A stretch of 35,345 nt of DNA, from the NCBI RefSeq assembly GCF_022808645.1, contig NZ_JAKZKT010000040.1, forward strand, positions 1-35,345, given 5' to 3'. Positions within the stretch are counted from its first letter, which is position 1. The number at the start of each line of letters is the position of its first letter. The notes below the pieces were generated by a model that was given only the letters and a program-made list of their open reading frames with translations, was not told the origin of the DNA and did not search any database. This stretch comes from Bacillus litorisediminis (lineage in GTDB: Bacteria; Bacillota; Bacilli; Bacillales; JC228). The position numbers were made by a program, and so were the translations under genes. This document shows positions 17,532 to 26,631 of the stretch, piece by piece.

Positions 17532-17560
17532 ACTTTATCACGGTCCTAAAAACTTGTCAA
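17532..17560 (-). promoter_or_regulatory. Promoter of rpmG-secE
   Basis: On the minus strand TTGACA is followed by 17 bases and TAAAGT, just after the sigH stop codon. The start site would be near 17525, about 33 bases before rpmG. Confidence 0.7.
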
Positions 17561-17578
17561 ACTCGCGTATAGCTTTGG

Positions 17579-18241
17579 CTAAGAAGAGGAGGAGTGGGTG
17601 ATCTCCCTGATCTCTAAGTATCTCTCTAACTTTCTCTTAACCCGCTGCAGTGCATTATCAATAGACTTTACATGTCTGTTTAACTCTTCTGAAATCTCTT
17701 GATAAGACTGCCCATCCAGATAGAGGGCAAGTACTTTTTGTTCCAAGTCACTCAAAATCTCCGACATTTTCAATTCAATATTATCAAATTCTTCACGGCT
17801 TATAATTAATTCCTCAGGATCCATTATCTTTGCACCTGAAATGACATCCATAAGTGTTCGATCTGACTCTTCATCAAAAATAGGCTTGTCCAATGATACA
17901 TAGGAATTCAGAGGAATATGCTTTTGACGGGTTGCGGTTTTAATGGCAGTAATAATTTGTCTGGTAATACACAACTCGGCAAATGCTTTAAAAGAGGTGA
18001 GCTTGTCCTCTTTGAAGTCACGAATTGCCTTATATAAGCCAATCATGCCTTCCTGGACAATATCTTCTTTCGTTGCACCAATCAAAAAATAGGATCTCGC
18101 TTTCGCCCTTACAAAGTTCCGGTACTTATGAATCAGGTAATCAAGCGCTTCACTTTCGCCCTGATGAACTAAGTCCACAATCTCTTCGTCCTCTAAAAAC
18201 TTGTAAGCACTATGTTGGCTTTCCCCGAAGTTCGAATTCAC
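17579..18241 (-). CDS. sigH: RNA polymerase sigma-H factor
   Basis: SigH (Spo0H) directs transcription of early sporulation and stationary-phase genes. The protein closely follows B. subtilis SigH: region 2 contains LIHKYRNFVRAKARSYFLIG and DIVQEGMIGLYKAIRDFK, and region 4 contains SDLEQKVLALYLDGQSYQEI and LNRHVKSIDNALQRVKRKLE. The start chosen is GTG at 18241 (220 residues), nine bases after GGGGGG. An ATG at 18268 would sit only a few bases after the predicted transcription start and has no ribosome binding site. The gene has its own consensus-like promoter and is followed by rpmG. Its presence supports an endospore former. Confidence 0.97.
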   Translation of the reverse strand: MNSNFGESQHSAYKFLEDEEIVDLVHQGESEALDYLIHKYRNFVRAKARSYFLIGATKEDIVQEGMIGLYKAIRDFKEDKLTSFKAFAELCITRQIITAIKTATRQKHIPLNSYVSLDKPIFDEESDRTLMDVISGAKIMDPEELIISREEFDNIELKMSEILSDLEQKVLALYLDGQSYQEISEELNRHVKSIDNALQRVKRKLERYLEIREITHSSSS

Positions 18242-18279
18242 CCTATAGATCCCCCCAACCGTGCGCATTAGATAGAAAT

Positions 18280-18308
18280 ATTATACAGTAGACGAATAAA
18301 GGGGTCAA
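18280..18308 (-). promoter_or_regulatory. Promoter of sigH
   Basis: On the minus strand TTGACC is followed by 17 bases and TATAAT, a near-consensus SigA promoter beginning just after the rae1 stop. The start would be near 18273. In B. subtilis sigH is repressed by AbrB; no specific AbrB site can be read by eye. Confidence 0.85.
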
Positions 18309-18312
18309 CCAA

Positions 18313-18822
18313 TCATTGTCCGCCTCTTCTCCATTTTTCGAATATTTCTGCTATTTCATCTGGAAGCTGAATTTTAGACTTTGGTTTAGTTTCAAGGGAC
18401 TTTTGTACATTTTTGCCGATATTTCTCTCAATACTTTCCATTTCATGTAATAATTCACGGGCCGACTTCCGCAAGGCCCCTTGTCCAAAAATTGCCCATT
18501 GTTCTGTATAGTCGGAAGTAGCAACATGAATTTGTGTTTTGATATTCCCTAAAGAAATCGCCAATTTTTCGATCCGTTCATCCGCTGTTTCATTTTCTCT
18601 GGTGAAGATTACTTCAATCTTATAATTCTTATATTTTTTCTCTGTCCCTTGTACATAATGTGCATCGAAAACAACAATCACCTTATAACCTGTAAAAGCC
18701 TGATATTCTGCCATTTTTTCAATTAATCGATCTCTTGCTGATGCTAAATCACTGTTTTTTAAAGCACGAAGCTCTGGCCAAGCACCAATTATGTTGTAGC
18801 CATCCACAAGGAGAATATCCAT
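18313..18822 (-). CDS. rae1: NYN/PIN-domain ribosome-associated endoribonuclease Rae1 (YacP)
   Basis: The 169-residue protein matches B. subtilis YacP, renamed Rae1, an endonuclease that cleaves certain mRNAs in the ribosomal A site. The NYN fold is seen in the start MDILLVDGYNIIGAWPEL (catalytic Asp 7), then KVIVVFDAHYVQGTEKK, TRENETADERIEKLA and VATSDYTEQWAIFGQGA, which carry the acidic residues of PIN-like nucleases. It is the last gene of the cysE-cysS-mrnC-rlmB-rae1 cluster, three bases after rlmB, which fits a translation-linked RNA maintenance role. No terminator is apparent after it, so some transcripts may run into sigH. Confidence 0.92.
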   Translation of the reverse strand: MDILLVDGYNIIGAWPELRALKNSDLASARDRLIEKMAEYQAFTGYKVIVVFDAHYVQGTEKKYKNYKIEVIFTRENETADERIEKLAISLGNIKTQIHVATSDYTEQWAIFGQGALRKSARELLHEMESIERNIGKNVQKSLETKPKSKIQLPDEIAEIFEKWRRGGQ

Positions 18823-18825
18823 TTT

Positions 18826-19569
18826 TTATTCACCAATTGCATGACGTTTTCTAAATACCTCATACATCAAGAGTGCGGCTGCAACTGAAGCATTTAAGGA
18901 AGTAACATGTCCGATCATGGGCAGGGAGATAAGAAAATCACATTTTTCTTTAACCAAACGGCTCATGCCTTTACCTTCACTGCCAATGACAATGCCAAGC
19001 GGCATCTTTCCGTCTAATTGTCTATAATCCTGGTCTGCATCCCTATCTGTTCCGACGATCCATACCCCTGATTCTTTCAATTCATCAATGGTCCGTGCTA
19101 AATTCGTTACGCGAGCTACCGGAATATGCTCAATTGCCCCGGTTGAGGCTTTCGCAACCGTTGCAGTTAAACCGACCGATCTTCTTTTCGGAATTATAAT
19201 TCCATGGGCTCCCACTGCATCACATGTTCTCATAATCGAACCTAGATTATGCGGATCTTCTAGCTCGTCCAATATGATAAAAAATGGAGGCTCCCCGCGT
19301 TCATTCGCTCTTTTATATAACTCGTCCAGTTCTGCATACTGGTAAGCCGCGATCTGAGCTGCTACACCCTGATGAGGGCCATTGAACATTTGATCCAGCT
19401 TTCGTTTAGGTACAGTTTGGACAATCACGCTTTTCTCTTTTGCTATTTTTAAGACTTGTTGAATGCTCCCTTTTTGTGAACCTTCTGCAACCAAAAGCTT
19501 TTGAATATCTCTATCTGACTTAAGTACCTCTAATACGGGATTTCTGCCAAATATCCATTCAGATTCCAT
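18826..19569 (-). CDS. rlmB: 23S rRNA (guanosine-2'-O)-methyltransferase RlmB
   Basis: This SPOUT-class enzyme methylates the ribose of a guanosine in the peptidyl-transferase region of 23S rRNA (G2251 in E. coli). The 247-residue protein has an N-terminal substrate-binding domain ([20 protein letters not shown]) and a C-terminal knot domain with the three SpoU motifs: [33 protein letters not shown], and [20 protein letters not shown]. The ATG start has GGAGG eight bases upstream and overlaps the end of mrnC by 11 bases, indicating coupled translation. In B. subtilis the gene was formerly yacO. Confidence 0.96.
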   Translation of the reverse strand: MESEWIFGRNPVLEVLKSDRDIQKLLVAEGSQKGSIQQVLKIAKEKSVIVQTVPKRKLDQMFNGPHQGVAAQIAAYQYAELDELYKRANERGEPPFFIILDELEDPHNLGSIMRTCDAVGAHGIIIPKRRSVGLTATVAKASTGAIEHIPVARVTNLARTIDELKESGVWIVGTDRDADQDYRQLDGKMPLGIVIGSEGKGMSRLVKEKCDFLISLPMIGHVTSLNASVAAALLMYEVFRKRHAIGE

Positions 19570-19990
19570 GATTGATTCCTCCTTTCTGATTTTTTATTAC
19601 ATCAAAGGACTGTTTAATTAAAGCTTCCATCCGCTCGATTCGATTGAGTAAGAATAAATAGCCAATTAAAGCCTCAAATCCGGTGCTATACCGATAGGTC
19701 TGAACATCCGTATTTTTTGGTACAGTATGTGATCTTGCATTCCTTCCCCGTTTAACAACTGCCAGCTCTTCCTCAGTCAAACTCTCTGTTTGTATAAAGG
19801 TATGGATGATGCTTGCCTGTGCTTTTGCCGAAACATAATGGGTCGCTTCTCTATGAAGCCTGGCCGGTTTTACAGATTCATGATGAAGGAGGTGGCGCCT
19901 GACATACACTTCATAGACAGCATCACCCATGTAAGCTAAGGAAAGACTATTCAATTGTTTAACGTCTAACTGGATTCCTTCATCGCACAT
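19559..19990 (-). CDS. mrnC: Mini-ribonuclease III (23S rRNA maturation)
   Basis: Mini-III is an RNase III catalytic domain without the double-stranded RNA-binding domain; in B. subtilis it trims both ends of 23S precursor rRNA. The 143-residue form chosen here starts [35 protein letters not shown], with the RNase III signature helix, and later has [24 protein letters not shown], the second acidic cluster. The ATG at 19990 is two bases after the cysS stop and has GCGGGGA upstream. An ATG at 20008 inside the end of cysS is also possible (149 residues). It lies between cysS and rlmB as in B. subtilis. Confidence 0.95.
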   Translation of the reverse strand: MCDEGIQLDVKQLNSLSLAYMGDAVYEVYVRRHLLHHESVKPARLHREATHYVSAKAQASIIHTFIQTESLTEEELAVVKRGRNARSHTVPKNTDVQTYRYSTGFEALIGYLFLLNRIERMEALIKQSFDVIKNQKGGINHGI

Positions 19991-19992
19991 GT

Positions 19993-21390
19993 TTATCCCC
20001 GCTTCCATCTTGTCCCTTGAGGTGTATCCTCTAATATAATATTTTGTTCTTTTAAGCGGTCTCTAATTTCATCAGCCAAGGTAAAATTTCGATCTTTTCG
20101 CGCCTGAATTCGCTGTTCGATTAAAGCTTCAATCTCTTCATCTAAAAGCTCTTGTTCCTCGATTGTAATACCAAGGACTGAGAAAAAGTCTTTAAATTTA
20201 TTGATAAAAGCATCTAAAACTTCTACAGAGGAATTCTTTTCCATTAAATAATAATTGGCCTGTTTGGCTAACTCAAATAATACGGAAATCCCATTTGCTG
20301 TATTAAAGTCGTCATCCATTTCTTTTACAAATTCATCATGTAATGATTGGATTATTTTCAACCATTTCTCATCATTTTCGCCTAAATTAACACTTATTTC
20401 TTTACGATGCTGCAGATTTTGAAAAGACGTTTTTAAACGTTCTAGCGACTTTGCTGCGTTTTCTACGAGTTCACGGCTAAAGTTAATCGGATGGCGATAA
20501 TGAACCGATAACATAAAGAATCGAAGAACTTGAGGGTTTAATTCCTGGATAATATCATGCACAAGAATAAAATTGCCTAGGGATTTCGACATCTTTTCAT
20601 TATCTATATTTATATAGCCATTATGCATCCAGTAGTTTGCAAAAGGTTTACCCGTTAGTGCTTCCGATTGGGCAATTTCATTTTCATGATGCGGAAAGGC
20701 TAAATCTTGACCGCCCGCATGGATATCAAGCGTATCACCTAAGTATTTTCTTGCCAAAGCAGAGCATTCTATATGCCAGCCTGGACGTCCATCTCCCCAT
20801 GGACTGGACCACTTAATTTCATTTTCTTTTGCTGCTTTCCACAGGACAAAATCAAGCGGATCCTCCTTCTTTTCTCCTACTTCTATTCTCGCCCCAATCT
20901 GAAGTTCATCTATCGATTGGTGAGAGAGTTTGCCATAACCCTGAAAACGTCTTGTTCGAAAGTATACATCACCGCCGGATTCATAGGCATAGCCTTTATC
21001 AATCAGTGTTTGGATAAACTCAATGATTGTATCAATATTTTCCGTAACTCGAGGGTGAAGTGTAGCCTTTTCTGCACCTAAAGCAGCAATATCCTCAAAA
21101 TAGGCCTGAATAAAACGTTCTGTTAAAGTATGGACATCCTCCTTTAACTCATTTGCTGCCTTAATGATTTTATCATCTACATCTGTAAAGTTTGAAACAT
21201 AATGAACATCGTACCCGCGAAACATTAGGTAGCGCCGTACCGTATCAAATACGATGACAGGCCGGGCATTTCCAATATGAATATAATTGTATACGGTTGG
21301 ACCGCAAACATACATTTTTACTTTTCCTGGTTCAATCGGGGTAAATTCTTCTTTTTTTCTCGTTAGCGTATTATATATTTGAATGGACAT
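19993..21390 (-). CDS. cysS: Cysteinyl-tRNA synthetase
   Basis: CysRS charges tRNA-Cys. The 465-residue class I enzyme has [19 protein letters not shown] near residues 26-44, containing the HIGN signature and a zinc-binding Cys 29. Further zinc-site segments are [13 protein letters not shown] and [15 protein letters not shown], and the KMSKS loop is in [13 protein letters not shown] near 266. The C-terminal anticodon-binding tail ends in GTRWKRG, as in B. subtilis. The start overlaps the end of cysE by 20 bases, so the two are translationally coupled. It is part of the unit under the cysteine T-box. Confidence 0.99.
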   Translation of the reverse strand: MSIQIYNTLTRKKEEFTPIEPGKVKMYVCGPTVYNYIHIGNARPVIVFDTVRRYLMFRGYDVHYVSNFTDVDDKIIKAANELKEDVHTLTERFIQAYFEDIAALGAEKATLHPRVTENIDTIIEFIQTLIDKGYAYESGGDVYFRTRRFQGYGKLSHQSIDELQIGARIEVGEKKEDPLDFVLWKAAKENEIKWSSPWGDGRPGWHIECSALARKYLGDTLDIHAGGQDLAFPHHENEIAQSEALTGKPFANYWMHNGYINIDNEKMSKSLGNFILVHDIIQELNPQVLRFFMLSVHYRHPINFSRELVENAAKSLERLKTSFQNLQHRKEISVNLGENDEKWLKIIQSLHDEFVKEMDDDFNTANGISVLFELAKQANYYLMEKNSSVEVLDAFINKFKDFFSVLGITIEEQELLDEEIEALIEQRIQARKDRNFTLADEIRDRLKEQNIILEDTPQGTRWKRG

Positions 21391-22042
21391 TTGAGCGTTC
21401 GCTCCCTTCTTTTTTTATAGCTGCTAGTTCTTCTCGTAATTGTGCTATTTCTTCTTCAAGCTGTCTAATTCGATCCGCTATAGGGTCAGGCAGGTCTCGA
21501 TGGTTTAAATCCTTTTGGATTCGCACTCCATCCTGGATTACGACCTTTCCGGGAATTCCAACAACTGTAGAATTAGGAGGTACATCCTTTAATACAACGG
21601 AACCCGCTCCGATTTTAGCATTTTCTCCTATCACTATGGATCCTAGTACCTTGGCCCCTGTTGCAATCAATGCATTATCTTTAATCGTCGGATGTCTTTT
21701 TCCCTTTTCTTTTCCGGTACCTCCTAAAGTAACACCCTGGAATACCGTAACATTGTCGCCGATTTCGCAAGTTTCTCCAATTACCACACCCATTCCGTGG
21801 TCAATGAAAAATCTCCTTCCGATTTTGGCACCTGGATGTATTTCAATTCCGGTAAAGAAGCGGCTAATTTGAGAAATACACCGCGCGATAAAGAAAAATC
21901 TCCTTTTATACAATGCATGGGCAATCCTGTGTGCCCAAATAGCATGAAGCCCAGAATAAGTTAAAATAACCTCTAACGTGCTGCGGGCAGCAGGGTCTTG
22001 ATCAAACACTACCTCAATATCTTCTTTTAGCCTATTGAACAT
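21371..22042 (-). CDS. cysE: Serine O-acetyltransferase
   Basis: CysE makes O-acetylserine from serine and acetyl-CoA, the committed step of cysteine synthesis. The 223-residue protein has an N-terminal helical domain followed by a left-handed beta-helix of hexapeptide repeats ([20 protein letters not shown], then [20 protein letters not shown], then [20 protein letters not shown]). The His of [13 protein letters not shown] is the expected catalytic residue. The C-terminal helix ([19 protein letters not shown]) is charged and coiled-coil-like. The gene lies directly after a cysteine T-box and overlaps cysS, linking cysteine supply and cysteinyl-tRNA synthesis to uncharged tRNA-Cys. Confidence 0.97.
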   Translation of the reverse strand: MFNRLKEDIEVVFDQDPAARSTLEVILTYSGLHAIWAHRIAHALYKRRFFFIARCISQISRFFTGIEIHPGAKIGRRFFIDHGMGVVIGETCEIGDNVTVFQGVTLGGTGKEKGKRHPTIKDNALIATGAKVLGSIVIGENAKIGAGSVVLKDVPPNSTVVGIPGKVVIQDGVRIQKDLNHRDLPDPIADRIRQLEEEIAQLREELAAIKKEGSERSNVHSNI

Positions 22043-22083
22043 CCTATACAGCCCCCTTTTTATTAGAATTCATAACTGACCCA

Positions 22084-22345
22084 TATAAAAAACGTCTCTG
22101 TCTGATACAGAGACGTTTTAAACGCGGTTCCACTCTGCTTAAATGAATGCAACCATTAACAACATTCATTTCGGCTCGAATAGGTAACGGCTGTGAACCG
22201 CCTTTTTCTACTTTATTCTTTCGAAAAAGGACTCAGAGGTGCATTTCAAAAAACGAGAGGCTTAAACCACTTTCAGCCGATGATGGTTCTCTCTTTCAAG
22301 CATGCGTTTTTTTACTTCTCCTCTTCATTGCTTTATCACTATAAA
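22084..22345 (-). promoter_or_regulatory. T-box leader, cysteine-specific, controlling cysE-cysS
   Basis: The 329-base gap after gltX holds a complete T-box riboswitch on the minus strand. The conserved T-box AGAGTGGAACCGCG is at 22123-22136. The Stem I specifier loop reads GAAATGCACC, with the codon TGC (Cys) at 22241-22243. The terminator is a perfect 13-bp hairpin (22089-22119). Uncharged tRNA-Cys would pair with the specifier and the T-box and allow readthrough into cysE. A weak promoter candidate (TGAACA, 18 bases, TATAGT) overlaps the gltX 3' end. A cysE-cysS T-box at this place is known in Bacillus. Confidence 0.92.
22089..22119 (-). terminator. T-box terminator before cysE
   Basis: AAAACGTCTCTGT (22089-22101) pairs perfectly with ACAGAGACGTTTT (22107-22119), with further T residues on the minus strand. 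It is the conditional terminator of the cysteine T-box. Confidence 0.9.
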
Positions 22346-22371
22346 GGTTAGTTTACTATATTAACCTATTT

Positions 22372-23835
22372 TTAAAATTGTTCATTTAAAATAGCATCTA
22401 AACGTGCAATCACCTTTTCTTTTCCTAAGAGCTCTAATGTAATTGCTAAATCACGACCATGCGTTTGCCCAGTTGCAGCAACACGGATTGGCATAAACAG
22501 CTTTTTCCCTTTATGTCCGGTATCCTTTTGAACCTGCTTAATCGCTGCATTTATTTCATTTGCTTCATAAGGATCCAGTGTTTCTACTTTTTCTTTAAAG
22601 GAAGCCAACACTTGCGGAACCTGTTCCTCAGAAATAACAGACTTCGCTTCTTCATCATACGATATTTCATCCTTAAAGAACAACTCAGAAAGCTCAACAA
22701 TTTCCGCGCCATAACTCATTTGTTCCTGGTAAAGAGCAATCAGCTTCTCGGTCCACGCTTTTTCCGCTTCAGTCATACTCTCAGAAACTCTTCCTGCCCT
22801 TACTAAATGAGGTAAAGCCAGATCAACCAGCTTATCGACCTCTAGCTTTTTAATATATTGATTATTCATCCAGGTGAGTTTTTGTTTATCAAACAATGCT
22901 GGTGATTTAGACAGACGGTTTGGGTCGAACATTTGAATAAATTCTTCCTTGGAGAAAATTTCTTCCTCTCCGCCAGGTGACCACCCAAGCAGGGCAATAA
23001 AGTTAAATAAAGCCTCAGGCAAATAGCCCAGTTCCTTATATTGCTCGATATATTGTATGATTGATTTATCCCTTTTTGAAAGCTTTTTCCGGCTTTCGTT
23101 CACGATTAATGTCATATGTCCAAATATAGGCGGCTCCCAGTCGAATGCTTCATATATCATTAACTGCTTCGGCGTATTGGAAATATGATCATCCCCTCGT
23201 AAGACATGTGTAATTTCCATCAGATGATCATCAATCGCTACAGCAAAATTATAAGTGGGAATGCCATCTTTTTTTATAATAACGAAATCACCAATACCGT
23301 CCGATTCAAATGAGACTTCGCCTTTAACTATATCATTAAATTGGTATACCTTCCCGGCTGGAACTAAAAAGCGGATACTTGGCTTTCTTCCTTCCGCTTC
23401 TAAGCGTGCACGATCATCGTCGCTAAGATGACGGCACTTTCCAGAGTACCGAGGTGTTTCTCCGCGGCTCGCTTGCTCTTCCCGTTCAGCCTCTAGTTCT
23501 TCTTCCGTACAATAGCATTTATAGGCAAGACCTTTGTCTAATAACTCATTGTAATAGCGGCTGTAAATATCATTCCGTTCTGATTGGCGGTATGGGCCGT
23601 ACTCTCCGCCTAAATCAATACTCTCATCCCAGTCTATTCCAAGCCACTTAAGATGGGTTAATTGGCTTTCCTCACCGCCTTCAATATTGCGCTTTTTATC
23701 GGTATCTTCAATTCGGATAATAAACTTCCCATTCTGATTTCTTGCATACAAATAATTAAATAATGCGGTTCTCGCATTCCCTATATGTAAATGTCCTGTT
23801 GGACTCGGTGCATAGCGTACTCGAATTTCACTCAT
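22372..23835 (-). CDS. gltX: Glutamyl-tRNA synthetase
   Basis: GluRS charges tRNA-Glu and, in Bacillus, also tRNA-Gln as a precursor for amidation by GatCAB. The 487-residue class I enzyme starts [20 protein letters not shown] with the HIGH-type motif at residues 15-20, has [10 protein letters not shown], and the KMSKS equivalent KKLSKRDKS near 255. A CYC segment ([11 protein letters not shown]) lies in the zinc-binding region. The C-terminal anticodon-binding domain ends in [14 protein letters not shown]. It follows ispF by 62 bases and has no T-box of its own, in contrast to the next genes. Confidence 0.98.
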   Translation of the reverse strand: MSEIRVRYAPSPTGHLHIGNARTALFNYLYARNQNGKFIIRIEDTDKKRNIEGGEESQLTHLKWLGIDWDESIDLGGEYGPYRQSERNDIYSRYYNELLDKGLAYKCYCTEEELEAEREEQASRGETPRYSGKCRHLSDDDRARLEAEGRKPSIRFLVPAGKVYQFNDIVKGEVSFESDGIGDFVIIKKDGIPTYNFAVAIDDHLMEITHVLRGDDHISNTPKQLMIYEAFDWEPPIFGHMTLIVNESRKKLSKRDKSIIQYIEQYKELGYLPEALFNFIALLGWSPGGEEEIFSKEEFIQMFDPNRLSKSPALFDKQKLTWMNNQYIKKLEVDKLVDLALPHLVRAGRVSESMTEAEKAWTEKLIALYQEQMSYGAEIVELSELFFKDEISYDEEAKSVISEEQVPQVLASFKEKVETLDPYEANEINAAIKQVQKDTGHKGKKLFMPIRVAATGQTHGRDLAITLELLGKEKVIARLDAILNEQF

Positions 23836-23897
23836 AGCCTAAATAGGCCTCCTTTTTTAGAACAAAACATTTATTTTCGCTTGCTATTGTAACACGT

Positions 23898-24377
23898 TCA
23901 TTGATTGGTTAAAAGCAGAACAGCCGCTTGAGCAGCAATTCCTTCCTCCCTGCCCGTAAAACCTAGTCTTTCAGTTGTAGTGGCTTTTACATTAATCTGC
24001 TCTGCTTTTGCCTCCAGCAACTCAGCAATTCTCTCTTTCATTGCCGGTATATGAGGTGCCATTTTTGGTTTTTGCGCAATAATGGTACAATCAAGATTAG
24101 CTAATGAATACCCTTTTTCCGTTACTAGTTGCCAAACGCGCACTAGGAGTTTGGCAGAATCAGCATCCTTAAAGGCAGGGTCTGTATCAGGAAAATGCTT
24201 TCCAATATCCCCTTCTCCTACCGCTCCTAAAAGTGCATCACTAATTGCATGTAAAAGTACATCCGCATCAGAATGACCTTTTAATCCCTTTTCATAGGGA
24301 ATCTCCACTCCCCCTAAGATAAGCGGCCGATTCACATCAAACGCATGGACGTCAAAGCCTTGTCCAACTCTAAACAT
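23898..24377 (-). CDS. ispF: 2-C-methyl-D-erythritol 2,4-cyclodiphosphate synthase
   Basis: IspF catalyses the cyclisation step of the MEP pathway for isoprenoid precursors. The 159-residue protein has the metal ligands Asp 9 and His 11 (GFDVHAFD) and His 43 ([18 protein letters not shown]), then [12 protein letters not shown] and the C-terminal [20 protein letters not shown]. It acts as a trimer in the cytosol. It follows ispD by 15 bases and the two, acting in the same pathway, sit together as in B. subtilis. Confidence 0.98.
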   Translation of the reverse strand: MFRVGQGFDVHAFDVNRPLILGGVEIPYEKGLKGHSDADVLLHAISDALLGAVGEGDIGKHFPDTDPAFKDADSAKLLVRVWQLVTEKGYSLANLDCTIIAQKPKMAPHIPAMKERIAELLEAKAEQINVKATTTERLGFTGREEGIAAQAAVLLLTNQ

Positions 24378-24392
24378 AATTTCCCCTCACTT

Positions 24393-25088
24393 TTAACCTT
24401 CTGGTAAACTTAGCCGATTTTTAATAATCGCTTCTGCAAAATATAAATCTTCTATGGTTGTTAATTTAATATTATCGTACTGTCCTTCGACGATTGCAAC
24501 CGCAACACCAAGCCGTTCCACTAAGCTAGCATCATCTGTTCCTAAAAATTGGTCACGGTCAGCCGACTCATATGCTTGTTTCAAAATAGACATATGAAAA
24601 GCTTGTGGGGTTTGAGCCGCCCACAAGCCAGATCGTTCAACTGTTTCCATAATTTGCGCATCTTCTGCCCGTTTTATCGTGTCTTTAACAGGAACAGCAA
24701 CAATAGCTGCTTTACTTTCCTCCGCTTTTTCAACGAGGCGGCGAATTGTGGAATGCCGGATAAAAGGCCGAGCCCCGTCATGGACTAAAACAATATCTGT
24801 TTCCCTGACAGCTTTTAAGGCTTCAAAGACACTTTCTTGCCGTTCCTTTCCTCCCGCTACCATCGCTTTTACTTTATTAATTTTGTATTGATTGATTAGC
24901 AATTTAAACGATTCTCTTTCACCCGGATTAATCGATAAATAAATGGCCTTACATAAGGGATCTGTTTCAAATACCTGTAATGTATGGATAATAACTGGAA
25001 CATTTTGAACGGTAAGAAAGAGCTTATTTTTTCCTGCGTTCATTCTCTTTCCGCTGCCCGCAGCAGGAATTATCACGACGTATTCCAT
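24393..25088 (-). CDS. ispD: 2-C-methyl-D-erythritol 4-phosphate cytidylyltransferase
   Basis: IspD couples CTP to methylerythritol phosphate in the MEP pathway. The 231-residue protein has the nucleotidyltransferase loop IIPAAGSGKRMNAGKNKLFL at residues 6-25, then VLVHDGARPFI and AIVAVPVKDTIKRA, and the family signature RSGLWAAQTPQAFH. The ATG start has a GGGAG ribosome binding site 24 bases after yacL. It lies directly upstream of ispF in transcription order. Confidence 0.98.
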   Translation of the reverse strand: MEYVVIIPAAGSGKRMNAGKNKLFLTVQNVPVIIHTLQVFETDPLCKAIYLSINPGERESFKLLINQYKINKVKAMVAGGKERQESVFEALKAVRETDIVLVHDGARPFIRHSTIRRLVEKAEESKAAIVAVPVKDTIKRAEDAQIMETVERSGLWAAQTPQAFHMSILKQAYESADRDQFLGTDDASLVERLGVAVAIVEGQYDNIKLTTIEDLYFAEAIIKNRLSLPEG

Positions 25089-25112
25089 GGTAAGCTCTCC
25101 CTCTCTATATAT

Positions 25113-26198
25113 CTACAACGCTCTCTCTAATAATTTTGGTTTCGCAAAAATCATTCGTCCTGCAGAAGTTTGAAGAACACTTGTGACTAATACATCAATG
25201 TTTTTGCCAATATAATTTCTGCCTTCTTCAACTACGATCATCGTTCCATCATCGAGGTAGGCAACCCCTTGATTCTGCTCTTTACCATCTTTAATGACCT
25301 GTACATTAATTTCTTCCCCAGGCAGAACAACTGGTTTGACCGCATTGGCTAAATCATTGATATTGAGTACGGAAACTCCCTGCAGCTCACAAACTTTATT
25401 TAGATTATAATCATTAGTAACTACATAACCATTAATTAATTTCGCCAATTTCACTAGTTTACTATCGACCTCAGAGATTTCCTCAAAATCCCCCTCATAT
25501 ATTTCGACTTTGATCGGGAGTTCTTTTTGAATGCGATTAAGAATATCTAAACCTCTTCTGCCGCGGTTTCGCTTTAAAACATCTGATGAATCGGCAATAT
25601 GCTGCAGCTCCTCCAAAACAAATTGAGGAATGATAATGGTTCCGGCTAAAAAACCAGTCTGGCAAATATCTGCAATCCGTCCATCAATAATAACACTCGT
25701 ATCGAGAATTTTGAACTCTTTTCCCATCTCGCTTGGATCTTCTTGTCCTTTTTTCTTGGAACGGCCAGCTTGTGAAAAAAAGCTCATCAGTTCGTCTCGT
25801 TTCTTAAAACCAACCTGAAACCCTAAATATCCAAAAATTAAAGTTAAAAGTATAGGAGCAACCGTATTAACTACCGGCACTTCAATCACGTTTAACGCAA
25901 ATCCTATTAAAAAAGCAACAAAAAGACCAGTCAATAAACCTAAACTTCCAAATAGTATATCAGTAATAGGGGCCTTGATCAGAGATTCCTCGACCCACTT
26001 CACAAAATTAACAACATAATCAACCGCCCAAAAAGTAATAAGATAAAAAATAATAGCACCAATCACGGCTGTTACGTATGGATTTGTTATAAATTGAACA
26101 TCTCCTAATTCAAGAACTGTTAAAACAGCTGGGATAAAAAATATACCTATTGTGACTCCTGTGATAATAAAACAAGCTTGCACAATGCGTTTTAACAT
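25113..26198 (-). CDS. yacL: PIN and TRAM domain membrane protein YacL
   Basis: This 361-residue protein has four predicted N-terminal membrane helices (about residues 5-30, 40-65, 80-105 and 108-130), a short basic linker ([22 protein letters not shown]) and a cytosolic PIN nuclease domain. The PIN domain starts [19 protein letters not shown], with later acidic residues in [13 protein letters not shown] and [16 protein letters not shown]-terminal TRAM domain (GYVVTND to [10 protein letters not shown]) is expected to bind RNA. It matches B. subtilis YacL; the substrate is not known. The ATG start has an AGGAGGTG ribosome binding site. In B. subtilis it follows disA, but here it follows radA after 433 bases without a gene, and it probably heads the yacL-ispD-ispF-gltX unit. 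Confidence 0.93.
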   Translation of the reverse strand: MLKRIVQACFIITGVTIGIFFIPAVLTVLELGDVQFITNPYVTAVIGAIIFYLITFWAVDYVVNFVKWVEESLIKAPITDILFGSLGLLTGLFVAFLIGFALNVIEVPVVNTVAPILLTLIFGYLGFQVGFKKRDELMSFFSQAGRSKKKGQEDPSEMGKEFKILDTSVIIDGRIADICQTGFLAGTIIIPQFVLEELQHIADSSDVLKRNRGRRGLDILNRIQKELPIKVEIYEGDFEEISEVDSKLVKLAKLINGYVVTNDYNLNKVCELQGVSVLNINDLANAVKPVVLPGEEINVQVIKDGKEQNQGVAYLDDGTMIVVEEGRNYIGKNIDVLVTSVLQTSAGRMIFAKPKLLERAL

Positions 26199-26631
26199 TT
26201 CTTCACCTCCTTTTAAACATTATAAACAAAATAAGATTTTTGAAACGCTCAATTGCACCGTTTTTAGAAATTGTAAAGAAAAAGACACTAAAATGTTATA
26301 GCAATGGGCGGCTATTTTCATAGGGCCGGATTGTCTATTTTCAAAAAATGAAAGTGGGACCCGATTCCTTAACCTTTTTGTTTCAATGTAATCCATGTTT
26401 TTTATGTAACGTCCAGGCTTGCAGAACCTACTATATTAAAATAACGAACGAGCCCCTAAAAAAGTTTCACATTTCATTAAAAAGTTATTTGGGAGAACAG
26501 TACAAAAACTGGTTCCTTGGACCCTTTCACTTTTTGATATGGGCACGAATGTCTTTATTGTACAAAAAGAATATGTCCATTCTATGACCAAGTTATGAAT
26601 ATTTTTTCATAGGAAAGATATTCATTTGCTT
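26199..26631. other. 433-base gap between radA and yacL at the usual disA position; no gene seen
   Basis: In B. subtilis and most relatives this gap holds disA (about 357 codons). Here neither strand has a recognisable reading frame and no DisA-like fragment can be read on the minus strand. The longest open frame is a rightward 79-codon one with no recognisable features. A promoter for yacL must lie here: TATAAT occurs 20 bases before the yacL ribosome binding site on the minus strand, but with only a poor -35 (CGTTTC). Just after the radA stop is a short inverted repeat ATGAATAT / ATATTCAT without a T-run. Confidence 0.7.

Noticed and set aside
22348-22371. Inverted repeat AGGTTA / TAACCT after gltX as a terminator
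   Set aside because: The stem is short with a long loop and only a brief T-run; it may equally be part of the promoter region of the cysteine T-box.
26348-26587. Rightward 79-codon open frame in the radA-yacL gap
   Set aside because: No ribosome binding site, no recognisable motif, unusual composition and no relation to DisA; it looks like chance.
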